Shown here: positions 23,678 through 35,406 of the stretch, in pieces
Layout of the letters: each line of letters begins with the position of its first letter
Numbering within the stretch: position 1 is the first letter of the stretch
The notes under the pieces: model-generated
What the model saw: only the letters and a program-made list of their open reading frames with translations
What the model was told of the DNA's origin: nothing
Databases searched by the model: none
Origin: Thamnaconus septentrionalis
Lineage: Eukaryota > Chordata > Actinopteri > Tetraodontiformes > Monacanthidae
NCBI GenBank assembly: GCA_009823395.1
Contig: CM020509.1
Coordinates: 13,292,501 to 13,356,500 of the forward strand
Length of the DNA: 64,000 bases
Direction: 5' to 3'
Translations under genes and position numbers: made by a program

Positions 23678-26604
23678 AGCAGGACTGAGCCCTCGTCAGT
23701 GTTTGTGTGGATGCGTGTGCGAGGATGTGTGCATGTGTGTGTGAGGCCAAGACAACGGGCAGGGAGGAAAAAAGGGGGAAAGGGGCCTGGAAACTCCCCC
23801 TGTGTCTTTTCTTTCATCCCGCCCCCTTCACTTTCCTCTTTCAGCCCACAGATCTTGCTTGCTCTCTCACCTCTAACTCAAAATTACATGTTGGGCAATA
23901 TCCCTTTTAGCAATAATATGCATGTCTGGCCTGCCATTAAACCCAGAAATGAAAAAAGTTTGTCCGTTACTTGAAGTAACGGAAAAATGACACAACTGCA
24001 GAGGCTAACCTGGTATGTCAAATAAGCATGTTGCTTTTAATGCTTAGGCTAGTAATATGTAAATTTGAATTTAAACCAGGATGAAGCAGATTCATTCAAG
24101 TCATGTTTACTTTCCTAATCATACCTTTACTAACATTTTGATTGTTTTTTGTCAATTTCATGCTGCTAAATGTTCAATGTAAGTAAGTACCCCAACACTG
24201 ATACACCATGATATTTTTAAAACAATAAGATCAACTGAGTCATATAATAATGCAAGAAATGACTAATATTTATTCATAATAAATGATGCTCATCAAAGAG
24301 GTGTCCCTTATTTGACACTCTGGGAGTTGGCAACGCTAGTTACTTCATTAGCTTGTGTGCTAAAACACCTAGAAATCAGTTCAGTGTGATGTCACAAAGG
24401 GCATTGTTGCTTCATTCCCGCCTTTCCAAATTATTGACAGCATCCCTCTTGGGTATTTGTTACTAACCATCTCACCGCTAACTTATTTTTCTCTCCTTCC
24501 AAACATGTTAAAATAATCAGTTTTAGCATGAAGCTATAGGCTAAATTCTGAGCTGTTAAACTACTGTTTCCCACAGATTAGGCTTGTTTTGGGCTAGCTA
24601 ACTGTGCAAAGCTGTTCCAAATTATTCTGGGATGAAGAATAAAGATTTGGAATGTGCATGTGACACTCACAAATGCTGTGTGATCCCAATTCGAGAGGCT
24701 CCAGACAAACAAACAAAATGTATAACTTTGCCACAGGCCCTCTCTGTTTGGACCAAATCCTCTGTAAATCCTCAACTCAGCATCCAAAGATTATGTGGAT
24801 GTACAGCTGAGCCCCGTGTCCAGGCGAGATACACATCTCACTCCCACACACCCACAATCAGAAAATATCCTGGAAGGAAAAATTAACAAAATCCACCCAC
24901 TAGCCAGAAAAACAGAGCGGTCACACAGGTGGGCTCCCCTGCATGTTAGCCCTTCGTCCTTCTCCATCCCACAAATGAGAAGTACACAAGATTTTGGATT
25001 CCAGAGGTTGGGGGTGAGGCGAGTGAAGGGCTGCACGCAGCAGTCACAGCCTTGTGTTGAGATTGTGGCTGTGGGGGCTCCAAAAACACGCCGCAAGGCA
25101 AAAGAATAAATCATCAGTGCTGGGAAATTCTCTGAAGCAAACAGCAGCGTCAAATTTCCAACATAAATTAGTTCAACCCTTGATGAGGCAAGAAACCAGG
25201 CGTAATATTTTCCAGGGAAATTTGTGTCAATTCAACCTACACTGACGTTTTATTGAAAATCTTTTTTGTAATTTTTATAAATACTTTTCTTTCTATTTAT
25301 TTACAGTGCTTACTTTGATTAACTTATTTCACTTTGTACGCTAAAACCACAGACATGATTACAAATATCTTCTCATATCCACTAACACGCTCAATGTTGA
25401 AATGTTCAATTTTTAAGCATTTCAACAAGTCTTCCGAAAAGCATTAAGCCTTGGCAATATCTTGAGGCTGTATGAGTGTTTTGGGAGGTCAAACTTTACA
25501 TTATATAAAGGATCCTACAAAGTTGGAGGCAGCGTTAGATCAGATGCGACTGCAGGCAGCATGGACATCCACCCACTCCTCCAATTACTGCATAAGCGAG
25601 TCGGTGTGTGTGTGGGAGTTTTCTCATTTTTATTCACACGCTGCTTCTCTCCAGTGCACCTGTCACCTGTGTTGGCAGATACTCTTCCACTTGTCTGGAA
25701 CTCTGAAACATGATGAGCATCATGATCATTGACGAGTCTGCAGCCGCTGCTTCACCAGAGTTGTGTAAAAGATTCACTTCTTGCGCACACCAGTTTTCTT
25801 TTTCTTAAAACAACAACTAATTATGCTCATTAGGTTAGATAGTCCGAGCTAAAACTGTGTTTGGCTGCAGTGATTAATGGCAGGGATGGGCGCTACTTTA
25901 GGCCTTTCCTGTTCATCTAGTAATTAATGATCCAATTTCATGAGGCAAAAAACTACATCTTCATACTTCTGAACAGTTGTCAGCAGCTTTACCAAAGCAA
26001 TGCATGCAAAATGACTTTAATGCACCAGTTTGTTGTTGCTTTTTTTCTCCTTGTTTCTTTCTTTGTCTTTTTCTGCCACTGACATCCTTTTTCTAAAACA
26101 TAAAAAATAACCTTTATGTCACCTGCTGTCTTTAAATGAGTTTCTCTCAACCTGTAAATACTATTTGATTTTCAGAATAATCAGACGGCCCTTTCGACAA
26201 CACATCTTGCAGTTCCGAGCTGAAGTCACCAGTGTGAAGTGAAGTCGACTGCAACTTGCAGTCCAAACACCTAGAAGTTATTGAGTCCTTTCACAGCTGA
26301 GCTCTGATGTTTTCACTCGCCGCCTCCAGTTTATTTGGGAAGAAGCAGGCAGACCCCCAGTGACAGAGTCGGGTGATATCTTAGATATCTTTAAAAAGAA
26401 AAAAATTGAGCCCAAATAACATTTTGAAAGTTGTTCAGTGTTTAATAAGTCTGCTCTCTGCTTTAAATTTTCTCCAACTCGATATCTTGAGTACAAACTG
26501 GAACATGGGTAAAAACAAACTGCTCAATTAGTCAGCGCTGCCGAGACTCCAGCCAATTTTTCATTTTACCAAGACACATTTGCCTTGGGCAAATTAGCAT
26601 TTGC

Positions 26605-26674
<70 letters not shown>

Positions 26675-28059
26675 GTGCGTGTATGTGTGTGTTGTTTATC
26701 TTAATTTTATGTTGCTCATGCTACATGTTCTCATTATTCCATTGGTGTTTTAATTATACCCATGATGACATGTGCTAAATTATAAATGCCATAAAAATGA
26801 TAAAAGTCCCACCGCAGCACCGAGTTTGCAATTACCTTTAACCCTACCTCAGGACAGGCCTGTTTTGCCCGGGGGGAGGAGGATGGTAAGTGAGAAACGT
26901 GATGTTTGTCACCATGGAAACTGGTCAAGTAGCGAACGGTTCCAAGTTAAATATGCCGTCTCCTCCCTCCAGGCCCCAGTTAAGCCCTTGTCTGACTGGA
27001 AGAGTGCACATTTCCAGGAAGACCCGGGGTGTGCGTCATTCTTTGACCCATGAGCAGAGAGAAGAAAAGCCCAGCAGTCCTGCAGATTGACTGATGAGCT
27101 CTGGGTGCAGGTTAGTGACTTGACCTCTGGGTTTCTATGTAAATCTTTTATTGATCCTGAAAGAAATAAAGTTGAGGAACAGCATGTTCAGGTGGAAGTC
27201 CCAGCCTCCTTTTCATAGATACCTTGCACCTCATTGCTGATTTATCTTCACAACTTTGAAACTGGAACTGGAAAAGCTACTCTTATGAGGCAGCTGCCGC
27301 AGCGACAAGAGGCATAAAACGAAGGGGCATGACACTGCTTAATATTTCATTGGCAGTCCTCTGAAAGCCTTTGGCCTTCATTCAAACTCTTTTTTTCTTT
27401 TTTTCTTTTTTAACAATGACAGATATTGTATTGTATTGCCCTACTTGGTCGAGTGAATCTCTACATGTGTAATTTCAATGGGCCAGTTACTTGTGCACAT
27501 TTTCTGTCCCCAAATACTTGATGATCGAATCTTTTTAAAAAATCGCTCAAGTTTTCCAAACTAGTTCCATTTACTTTACGCAAAATAAGTCATGCGTAGA
27601 TTTATCCTGGTGAGAGTGTTGAGTCCACTGATTAGTGCCATTCATACATATGTCATTTTTATTCAGTTTTGATTATGTTGCAATAAAGTTCTTATGATCA
27701 TACTTATTTTCTATTATTTATATATTTATCATTTTCTCCCTTCACTAATATAGATCTCGGAAAGGGCATCCATCACTCCTGTTTATCACATCTTTGGTTT
27801 TAGGGTGCCATGCTTCAGCTCATGCTTCAGCCCAGGAGTTCCATCCAGGGCTACTGTTGAATCAGGCTTACACAATTTGACAGCCTCCTTACAAGTGGCT
27901 CTGCCCATCAACTAAATAGAAAGTGTCGTGTTTTTTATGATTAGTTGTTTTATGTGACAAAGAAAAACAGTGTGCTTTCAATGCCGCTGCTTTGAGACTG
28001 TTGTTCCGGATTCTACCACACGATGGCAATGTGAGGTTACAATCGCCTTTTTTTTCTTG
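23678..28059. other. intergenic region between bicc2 and dele1
   Basis: Head-to-head spacer of about 4.6 kb in total, AT-rich, so not a compact bidirectional promoter. Holds a TG repeat at 26605-26693. I see no convincing exon. Confidence 0.6.
26605..26693. repeat. TG microsatellite (about 44 units)
   Basis: Long GT/TG array with a few C and A interruptions at the right end. Confidence 0.95.
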
Positions 28060-28259
28060 AACTTCCTCAATTGCGTCACCTCGGACGTTTCCGGTTTTCG
28101 CTTCCAACGCGTCTCGTGACAGGTTTGTATCTAGTTTCCTCTTCGAGTGTTGTGGAACGGCCGCGATAAGCGCTCAGTCGCGGGGACCTGGCGACCCCAG
28201 CGGCGATTTCAAACATGTTTGCAAGATTTTCGTGAAGCCGAAGCCTCCGGAACAGCAAC
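28060..28259 (+). promoter_or_regulatory. dele1 promoter / 5' UTR region
   Basis: Locally CpG-richer DNA just upstream of the dele1 start codon. It contains TTGCGTCA at 28071-28078 (ATF/C/EBP-like), TTTCCGGT near 28088 (an inverted ETS core, ACCGGAAA) and a short upstream ORF at 28215-28235. No TATA box is evident. The transcription start is not visible. Confidence 0.45.
28215..28235 (+). other. six-codon upstream ORF before dele1
   Basis: ATG at 28215 with A at -3, six codons (MFARFS), then TGA at 28233-28235, ending 24 nt before the dele1 ATG. It lies in the leader only if transcription starts upstream of about 28215. Confidence 0.5.
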
Positions 28260-28290
28260 ATGTGGCGAATTCAAGGTTTCATCGGACGAG
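28260..28290 (+). CDS. dele1: dele1 exon 1 (presequence start)
   Basis: Encodes MWRIQGFIGR and one base of the next codon. It aligns with human MWRLPGLLGR. Donor GTGAGA. Confidence 0.9.
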
Positions 28291-31200
28291 GTGAGAGCAA
28301 TGACATTGACACGGAGAAGCTCCAAAGTTTTCTCAGGGCCATTTTGTTTGTTCGTGTCAATTATTACCGAATACGACTGTGTTGCTATTAAATATATATG
28401 TTCCTTTTCATTTTCACAACGTCAATTGAGTGTCAATTTTTCACAATATGTGGACCAACTAAAGAGCCAGCTGCTCCCAGTTGTTCCCGCAGCTTGTGCT
28501 TTGGCACCATCACTGCTTGTTTATTTTGGTCCATGTGCATTCCCAGGGACCTGGGATCTGGTTGCAGCTCGTTTTAAATTGTGTGCTGTCAAAACTAACA
28601 TGCCTCCCTGCTGTTGGGGGCGTTTATATTAAATCTGTTGAGCTTTGTTTGGTTGTTTCCATGTTCGTTTCAGTGCAGACGTATTTTGCACTCTCGTCTT
28701 TGCATGCCAGCAGGGGAGCAGAATAGAAAGATTATGTCACCATGTCAAATACAAATACACCATTTACAACTGTGTATGTCTTTGGATGCAAGTTCAATAC
28801 TTGCTTAACACTTCAAGGTCGATACAGTCGTCACATTTACTTCCCCATCCTTATGTATTCTGAGAGGAAAACTGAACAAAGCTTGTTTGTGCAATGGGTG
28901 TTTTGTCATGCACTTCGCTCTCTCCACTTTTTCAATTGCTTTATTTTAGTGATTTGTTGCCCCACCTTTCCAACTCTCCTTGAATTTCAAACTGTGGCAA
29001 TGAATTCCTCATTTGTGCTCCTCTTCCCAGTTCTGCATCGATGCCATGGCAACACGCAGCTACGGCTTCAGCAGAACCACAATGTGCAGGATGAGGTCCT
29101 CAACCCCTCGTCACTCCTCTCCACCTCACGACACACATCTGACTTCAGGTCCGTCCTGCGTCTTCTTTCCCTGCCCACTTCGGTGCTCAAACTTTGTTTC
29201 CAACCAAAATCCTCCAAAGATAGAAGGACGAAGAAACAGACTTTCATCTCTTGACTGCTGTGCCTTTGCACCGCCGGCCACATTGTCGGCTGATGAAACA
29301 GAGCTTAAAGGTCAACCCGTGGAGGCTCCCTTCATCGCCAACCTTTTTTTGCTCTCATACCACCCCAGTCTTTGAATCTGCGCTCTCCCTCTTTTACAGC
29401 TGATTACATCATCCAAGCAGTATTAACCGAAGCCACGGCCGGGTTTAGATACACAGACACAAGGCCATCGGCCTCAAGGACTCTGTTTTCTCTTAAGCTC
29501 TGACACAAAGACTGCAAAAATACATTTATTTTGTTTGCGTTCTTTTTTTTCTGGCAGCTTTCAAGCGGACGGCCATGGAGAGCAGAGGAAGAAGCAGCGA
29601 ACCTTTCGTTTTGGCCACAGCCAGCTTCCACGCTACACGGCTCTCGACGCTGTTGGATGGGTGTGTCTTCTGTTTATGTCATCCTTTATCATCTGTAAAT
29701 TAATTCTTGATTGTATGACCTGTGTCAAGGTCATCGTTTTTTTGTCATTACATCATAATCGTAGTCGCCATAATCCGTTCTTGTTTCTGCATATATTTAC
29801 ACAAGCTGATAACTTCCTCCTCTCAGATTAAAATAAAGGTTTATCTGTGTTCTAAGTAAACATACAAGAAACCTGCACTATTATGTATGCCCAGTATGCC
29901 CAGTGTCATGTGCACATCTCATAGTTGATTTTGGTCACGATGGTGACGGTGGAGTCTCTGTTTCCGCACAGGGAGCTGCTGCGGTTCTGTTCATGCAGCT
30001 CTGCAAGAGGATCCATTCCCAGCTGTCCTCGGGTGTTGAGCCAGGCACCAACCCTGGAGGCCTGACATGTTCCACCTCCCTGCACAGATGTGGCTACCGC
30101 CTCCTGCTTGAGATCCGTGAGTCACTGTCTCATTGATAAACTCAGCCATGGGTTACCAGCAGTCATTCTATCATCGAGATGTTTTTACACAGAAGAAAGT
30201 GTCACAAATTGTGCTCACATCACATCTGTTGGCCTCCCTCAGTGTCTAGACGTGATGTCCTGGCCAGAGGAAGCAACGTGCTGTGCCTGCAAGCAGTTTC
30301 AGAGAGCCCGAGCCCAGAGAAGTCGTCAGCTCAAAGCAGCAGCAGCAGTTCAGTTGACACACAACTTGAGACAAGCAATGAGAACCACCTGGCTGCAGAT
30401 TGTACCACGTCTGACCAGCAGAGGGGGGTGCTAAGCCACGATTCCTTCATACCAGGTTTTTGTTTTTCCTGCACTAGACACCTTTCACAAGTTTTTTTTG
30501 TTTGTTTTTTTCCCCCAGTGTTCTGTTGATATTGTATGTAGTTGCAGGAAACCAATGCTTATTTCTGGCCTGTTTTATAGATGATTCTTTTCTGTCAGAA
30601 TCCTTTCCACTGGAGAATGATGCAAATGAAAGCAGCACTGAGAGAAATGATGCCAGTGTTGAGGTAAAATGCCTATTTAATTTGCTCTTAAGACAAGAAA
30701 CATGTCTGTCATTCATTGGCTCATCTGTGTTCTCATCAGTCTTTTCTGTGTTCTCAGGATGTGTTGTCCGATGACGAGAGGCTTAGACAATCCACAGTCA
30801 ACTTCAAAAGTGTGGGAGACAGTAGTGTGCCAGTCGTCCTCAACATTTTTGGTAAAATGTTATCAGAAAAAAAACCTAATGTGAAGACCTTGCAAAATGT
30901 AAACAAGCTGCTGTTGTTTTTGAACTTCAGTTGTGCTCTTTCATACTTTACTGATGTTGCCACCTTTGTGTTCCTGGCAGGACTTGAAAGTTGCAAGAGC
31001 GGGAACTACGAGGATGCTTTTTTGTGTTTTGCCGCTGCAGCTAAGCAGGGTTACAACAAGGCTCAGTTTAACGCTGGTGTGTGCTACGAGAAAGGCAGAG
31101 GAGTCCAAAAGGACAAAGAAAAGGTAAACATTTCAAATGTAATTTCTAGAAAAATATTTTCAGAGATCAAATCGACCTTATCCTTATGTTTCTTTCCAAG

Positions 31201-32657
31201 GCTCTGAACTACTATTGGCTGGCAGCAGCTGGAGGCCACAAAGAGGCCCAGTACCGCCATGCAAAGCTACTGTTGACCAACAGGGAGCACCAAAGTCCAG
31301 AAAATCTCAACACAGCCATTGGCCTCCTGGAGCAATCTGCTGCAGCTGGGCTCACCAAGGTAGAAACCATGACTGTGCTAATTTTAGCATATGCATAAAA
31401 ACATAAATTACCAGTATGTTGGTTTGTCGAAAAAATCAGTTTGTAAATAATCCATCAGAAAATCTTCAGCTTGCAGCTTAATTGAGAAAGATATTGGGGT
31501 TTTTTGGCTTTGTATTGATGATCAGATGTAACCAGATGTATTGCAGGACGTATTATAAGTATTATCATATTTCAAATTAATTTTATTTCTATTTTCTTTT
31601 TCAAATAGAAATAGCTTAACATAATAATAAAAAAAGAAATTTAATGACTGAACCACCCATCGCATTTTACTAAAACTCTAAGTAAACTTTTTGGTCAAAC
31701 TTTCTGACAGGAGAAGTTATTTTCTCATTTAGCACGTAAAAAATCGAAAATGGACAGATTGTTGGGAATATACTGAGGCACACTGTGAGTCATGTATTGC
31801 CCTCCCTCCCTACTCAGGCGCAGGTCTGCCTGGCATCAGTCTACTCGCAGGAGCAAGTGAGAAATGCAAGCAAGGCAGTCCATTACCTGAAGATGGCAGC
31901 AGAGAGCGGAGTAAGTGGTCTTCTAGATGTTTCTATACTTCCATCTCGGGTCTCGTCACCTTGACATGGCCGGAGATGAAACAGTGTGTGTGTCTCCTGT
32001 GCTCCATTTGTTTTTCCAACCTTCCGCTGCTGCTATTTTCTAGTAATCATGTCACACTGCTAGTCTTCTCAAATACCCATCATCAACACTGCACAGATTC
32101 TTGTCTTGTTGAAGAGACATCATATTAACATGTTTTATCATTGCTGCTTTGCGTAGGACGGCACTGCCCTGCTATTCCTTGGCCAGTGCTTTGAGAGTGG
32201 CTTTGGGGTGCAGCAAAATATGGGGAAAGCATTTGAATACTACAAACAAGCAGCTCAAGCCGGCAACCAGCAGGCCAAGAGCTTACTGACGCTTCAAAGC
32301 GACTTGCACAGCAAGGGTAAGGCCATATTTGTGTGAACAGTGAGATTCCGTGCAATTTGTTAGCAGTGGTACAGAATCTGTTGAGCTTTTAATGACGAGT
32401 GATAATAAGCTCTCATCTTCTGGCCTTCCTCTCTTGCAGTGGAGGAGGCCATGTTGCGCTCCATCCATTCCTCTCCGTGTTTTTCCGGAGCAGACCATCG
32501 CCTGCAGCGGCCCCTGTCCGCTCTGGTCAGCGGTGTCCCCCACTCCTGGAGCACCGGGAGCCTGTTTGTCCCTTCGACGCTCTCCTTCACGCCCCCTCAC
32601 CTCCATCCCCACAGCGGCGAGGATGCCACCTGCCTGTGGACTGTAGGGATGGGATAA
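28260..32657 (+). CDS. dele1: dele1 (DAP3-binding cell death enhancer 1), complete 12-exon gene
   Basis: Mitochondrial stress messenger: in the known pathway DELE1 is cut by OMA1, released to the cytosol and activates the eIF2alpha kinase HRI. Exons: 28260..28290, 29031..29148, 29558..29660, 29972..30116, 30243..30455, 30581..30663, 30758..30851, 30981..31123, 31201..31359, 31818..31910, 32157..32316, 32440..32657. They sum to 1560 nt, 519 aa plus stop (human about 515). The N-terminus MWRIQGFIGR is Arg-rich and lacks acids, as expected of a mitochondrial presequence. Residues 85-101 hold the hydrophobic patch GAAAVLFMQLCKRIHSQ. Residues about 263-447 form Sel1-like/TPR repeats (AAAAKQGYNKAQFNAGVCYE, FLGQCFESGFGVQ). 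The Ser-rich tail retains VPHSWSTGSL, as in human LPHASSTGNL. The last exon has a competing open frame; phase and similarity decide. Confidence 0.95.
29031..29148 (+). CDS. dele1: dele1 exon 2
   Basis: Encodes VLHRCHGNTQLRLQQNHNVQ, continuing the basic presequence, then a poorly conserved Ser-rich stretch. Acceptor CTTCCCAG, donor GTCCGT, ends in phase 2. Confidence 0.8.
29558..29660 (+). CDS. dele1: dele1 exon 3
   Basis: Encodes FQADGHGEQRKKQRTFRFGH and ends YTALDAVGW, aligning with human NTLWDAISW. An alternative frame is open, but only this one fits the phases and the similarity. Confidence 0.85.
29972..30116 (+). CDS. dele1: dele1 exon 4 (hydrophobic patch)
   Basis: Encodes GAAAVLFMQLCKRIHSQLSS, matching human GTLAVLALQLARQIH. 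Acceptor CCGCACAG, donor GTGAGT, ends in phase 1. Confidence 0.92.
30243..30455 (+). CDS. dele1: dele1 exon 5
   Basis: Encodes SRRDVLARGSNVLCLQAVSE and a Ser-run-containing low-complexity segment ending SHDSFIP. Phases fit on both sides; the donor GTTTTT is weak. Confidence 0.82.
30581..30663 (+). CDS. dele1: dele1 exon 6
   Basis: Encodes DDSFLSESFPLENDANESST and ends NDASVE. 83 nt, acceptor TTTTATAG, donor GTAAAA. Confidence 0.85.
30758..30851 (+). CDS. dele1: dele1 exon 7
   Basis: Encodes DVLSDDERLRQSTVNFKSVG and ends VPVVLNIFG, matching human VSIAFNFLG just before the Sel1 repeats. Confidence 0.92.
30981..31123 (+). CDS. dele1: dele1 exon 8 (Sel1-like repeat)
   Basis: Encodes ESCKSGNYEDAFLCFAAAAK and AQFNAGVCYEKGRGV, a Sel1-like repeat close to human DELE1. 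Confidence 0.97.
31201..31359 (+). CDS. dele1: dele1 exon 9 (Sel1-like repeat)
   Basis: Encodes ALNYYWLAAAGGHKEAQYRH and GLLEQSAAAGLTK. 159 nt, phase 0-0. Confidence 0.97.
31818..31910 (+). CDS. dele1: dele1 exon 10 (Sel1-like repeat)
   Basis: Encodes AQVCLASVYSQEQVRNASKA and VHYLKMAAESG. 93 nt, phase 0-0, donor GTAAGT. Confidence 0.96.
32157..32316 (+). CDS. dele1: dele1 exon 11 (Sel1-like repeat)
   Basis: Encodes GTALLFLGQCFESGFGVQQN and AFEYYKQAAQAGNQQA. Donor after AAGG at GTAAGG, phase 1. Confidence 0.96.
32440..32657 (+). CDS. dele1: dele1 exon 12 (stop codon)
   Basis: Encodes EEAMLRSIHSSPCFSG, VPHSWSTGSLFVPSTLSFTP and ends WTVGMG, then TAA. Chosen over the other open frame ending TAG near 32646 because it completes the phase-1 codon and resembles the human tail. 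Confidence 0.92.
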
Positions 32658-32788
32658 ACAAGTTCGGCGGAGTTGACGCCAAAAGAAGTCCCTCGTTCAC
32701 ATGTTTAAAGCAACTCCGCGTTCATTGATGATACTTTAATTGCACTTAAGAAACACCTGCACTGACTGGTGTACAGAGTCGAATAACA

Positions 32789-32872
32789 TACAGGAGTGGA
32801 AAAAAGTTTTCAGACATTATAAATGAATCACAAATGCATGAGGTGTCCGGAAACTTTTTTCCACCACTGTAT
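32789..32872. mobile_element. short MITE-like inverted repeat
   Basis: About 84 bp with terminal inverted repeats: the left end CAGGAGTGGAAAAAAGTTTT and the reverse complement of the right end CAGTGGTGGAAAAAAGTTTC agree at most positions, flanked by TA on both sides. This is typical of a non-autonomous Tc1/mariner-type element. It lies about 130 nt past the dele1 stop, probably in the 3' UTR. Confidence 0.75.
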
Positions 32873-33205
32873 ATCTGTATTTGCCGACTCTTAAATATAG
32901 TCTTGATTGTTTTTACACCAGAGAAGGATTGACCACTGTGTACATAACATAATGTCTGGATGAGAACGAAAGAGTTTTTTAGTTTGAATGGAGAAATGTG
33001 AATGTAGATTTGTTAATATATAAGTGATGTGTTTTTATAAGCTATGTGGGATAGAAATGATATGGGAGCTGTATAGTGCGTGTGTTTTCTGTCATACACG
33101 TTTTCCTGTCAGAAAATGCCGTCTAGGTGCCTTCAAGTGGGTTGGGTCTTAAAAAAAAAGGAACCTACCAGTCCATTTTTTCCATTCATACCTTTGCAGA
33201 GTTAT

Positions 33206-33345
33206 TTTTCATTCATTTCCTATACCTGCTTCTCCTGCTCTCGGGGTCATGGTTGGCGCCGCAGCCTATCCCAGCTGTCTTCAGGTCTAGGCGGGTCTAC
33301 ACCCTGGACAAGTTGCCAGTTTATCGCATGGCCACACAGAATGGC
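33206..33345 (-). repeat. degenerate teleost interspersed repeat
   Basis: Contains GCAGCCTATCCCAGCTGTCT and ACACCCTGGACAAGTTGCCA, which I recognise as a block very common in fish genomes (the tail of a retroposon-like family). A decayed copy of the same family in the other orientation is at about 10340-10545. No coding capacity. Confidence 0.6.
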
Positions 33346-33899
33346 AAGTAACAAAAGTTTTGTGGAAACTGCATTGGACTGCACTGACTGTTTCTTGTTC
33401 CTGTTAATCCTGTGAAAAAAACATCTCCAGGTTAAGATAAAAGGGGAAACCCATGTTACATGGTAGTCCAACCTGACTTTCCAAGCCAAAGTGAATGACC
33501 CTGTGCTGAGGATGTCCCTGTTATACGCACAAGTAAAAGATTTACAACAAGAACTGGCTGCCTGGTTGCTTTCTGGTTTTCCCCAGATAGTTTTACAAAT
33601 TACCTAAAACTACTGTAAACTGATCAAAATGTTTTTATGAACAGAACCTTGTATTATATATGCACAGTGAAAGTTACAGTTTAGAATGAAAAACAAAAGC
33701 GTTTGGAATTGTTATAAACTGACGCTTAAAGTCAGTCGTTTCAGCATCATTAAGGAAATCCCCATTCAAACGGTACAAAGCAAGAAAATACCTAATTTCA
33801 CATGGAAACGTGATATTAATATAATTATATTAATATGCACTGGCGATACTGTATGACGTAACGCTCCGATGATGTGTGAATTCATTACCTGAGTTGCAA

Positions 33900-33905
33900 A
33901 ATAAA
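33900..33905 (+). terminator. possible distal poly(A) signal for dele1
   Basis: AATAAA about 1.24 kb past the dele1 stop and shortly before the CpG-rich start region of apbb2. No closer canonical hexamer was found. Confidence 0.25.
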
Positions 33906-33929
33906 AGCAGATTTATCGCACTTGCGTCT

Positions 33930-34340
33930 CTTCCTCTCCCACCCCGTTGTGCGCCGAGCGTCCTGCGTCCCGGCCTCTGATTGGCCAGCCGGGTGGCAGC
34001 GCCGCGCCGCCGCTCCGGGATCCTCTGGCGCAGAGCGGAAAAACGCGCAGCTTGTCCGCCTGCGAGCAACCGCGCCGGGGCTGGGGAGGGCAGGTTGATG
34101 TGATGTGATCCCATACGGGCGGGTTGGGGGTTGGCTGCAGCTTACGGGGCGGACTTGATACTTAAAAGGCGACTGTCGACACCTCGGCCGCTGCCTTATA
34201 ACTGCGTGTGCGTCGTCGTGGGATCCGGAGACGCGCGAACGCCCGGAAGGCTTGACCGGAGAGCGGTGAGTTGATGTAAATAGATGCGCTCCCCTCCCAG
34301 TGCGGCGGCAGGCGGCAGGCGCTTGGTGGTGTGGCGGGGA
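33930..34340 (+). promoter_or_regulatory. CpG-rich candidate apbb2 promoter and non-coding first exon
   Basis: GC- and CpG-rich block unlike its AT-rich flanks, with TTAAAAG near 34162, CTTATAA near 34192, and a strong donor-like GAGCG|GTGAGT at 34265/34266. The first apbb2 coding exon begins with an acceptor at 37262, so an upstream non-coding exon must exist; this is the best candidate. Confidence 0.5.
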
Positions 34341-35314
34341 CCGGATGCTGATTATTTACTGCGTCTCACGACAGCTTCCCGCTGCACCTCCGACAGGGCG
34401 GATGACAAGGAGAGCTGATGTTGTCGATGATCTATTTAGTCGCCGGAGGCAGTTTTATTTTTGAGGTGGCAGCAAGAAGGAGCTCTGCTGCTGGATTACT
34501 CCACCCATGACATCATCGACTTTTTCAAGTTCACATCCTCCCGTCAAGCTCGCGCTTTCATCTGTTGCATTTCAATTTTTTTATATATATTGGTGCTGCT
34601 GAGAGTTGAGCGGAGAGGCCTGGTGACACAGGAAGTGAGCTGATTGAGGTTGTGTCATCTAAATTGTTACCGCCATTTAAAAACTGTTGTATTGGTAAAT
34701 CTCCTTGAGCACATTTTTGAAGTTAAATTGGCTTGAAGATAAAGCCTAGAACCACTAGCAGTCTGTATGAAAGACGAACCAATATATCCACAAACGGATC
34801 AACATCCAAATACACCTCGGCCCAAGAAAAATGGAACCTTCACTTGTGTCTTTCTGCTAGTTTTCTGGGTTTTATTGACTCATTTTTCACATATATAATG
34901 CACATAACCCTGCAGAGGCCAAATATAGAATATATATCCTGATTTCACAGTCACCTTAAACTAGTAAGAGAGCGTAAGCAAGACAACTTGATAAAGGTTC
35001 CCCGAACAGCTGCGTCCTGCGCGCAGCTGTCTTCAATCTTGTGCATCTTCTGAGTGACCTCTGCTGCTGGAGGCCCCAGCAGATTTATTGAGTCAATAGT
35101 GGAACCTCCTTGCCTGTATCCTCTAAGGTGTGCGTGCGCGCTGACTGAGCCCTGCTGTCCTGCAAACTGCTGTGTCATTCCCCTTTGCTTTCTCCATCTG
35201 AGAAACAGAAACCAGCCTTTTCTCCACTGCACTCTCCTCGTCCTCCTGCTCTCAGCCCAATCTACCTTTTTTTTCTAATATAATTAGGGGCAGGGATGGA
35301 TGGATGGAGCTGGG

Positions 35315-35316
<2 letters not shown>

Positions 35317-35404
<88 letters not shown>
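35317..35404. repeat. pure GT microsatellite, 44 units
   Basis: Uninterrupted 88-nt GT array in the presumed first intron of apbb2. Confidence 0.97.

Positions 35405-35406
<2 letters not shown>

Noticed and set aside
32350..32646. Alternative open frame across the last dele1 exon
   Set aside because: The preceding exon ends in phase 1, which selects the other frame, and only that one resembles the DELE1 tail.
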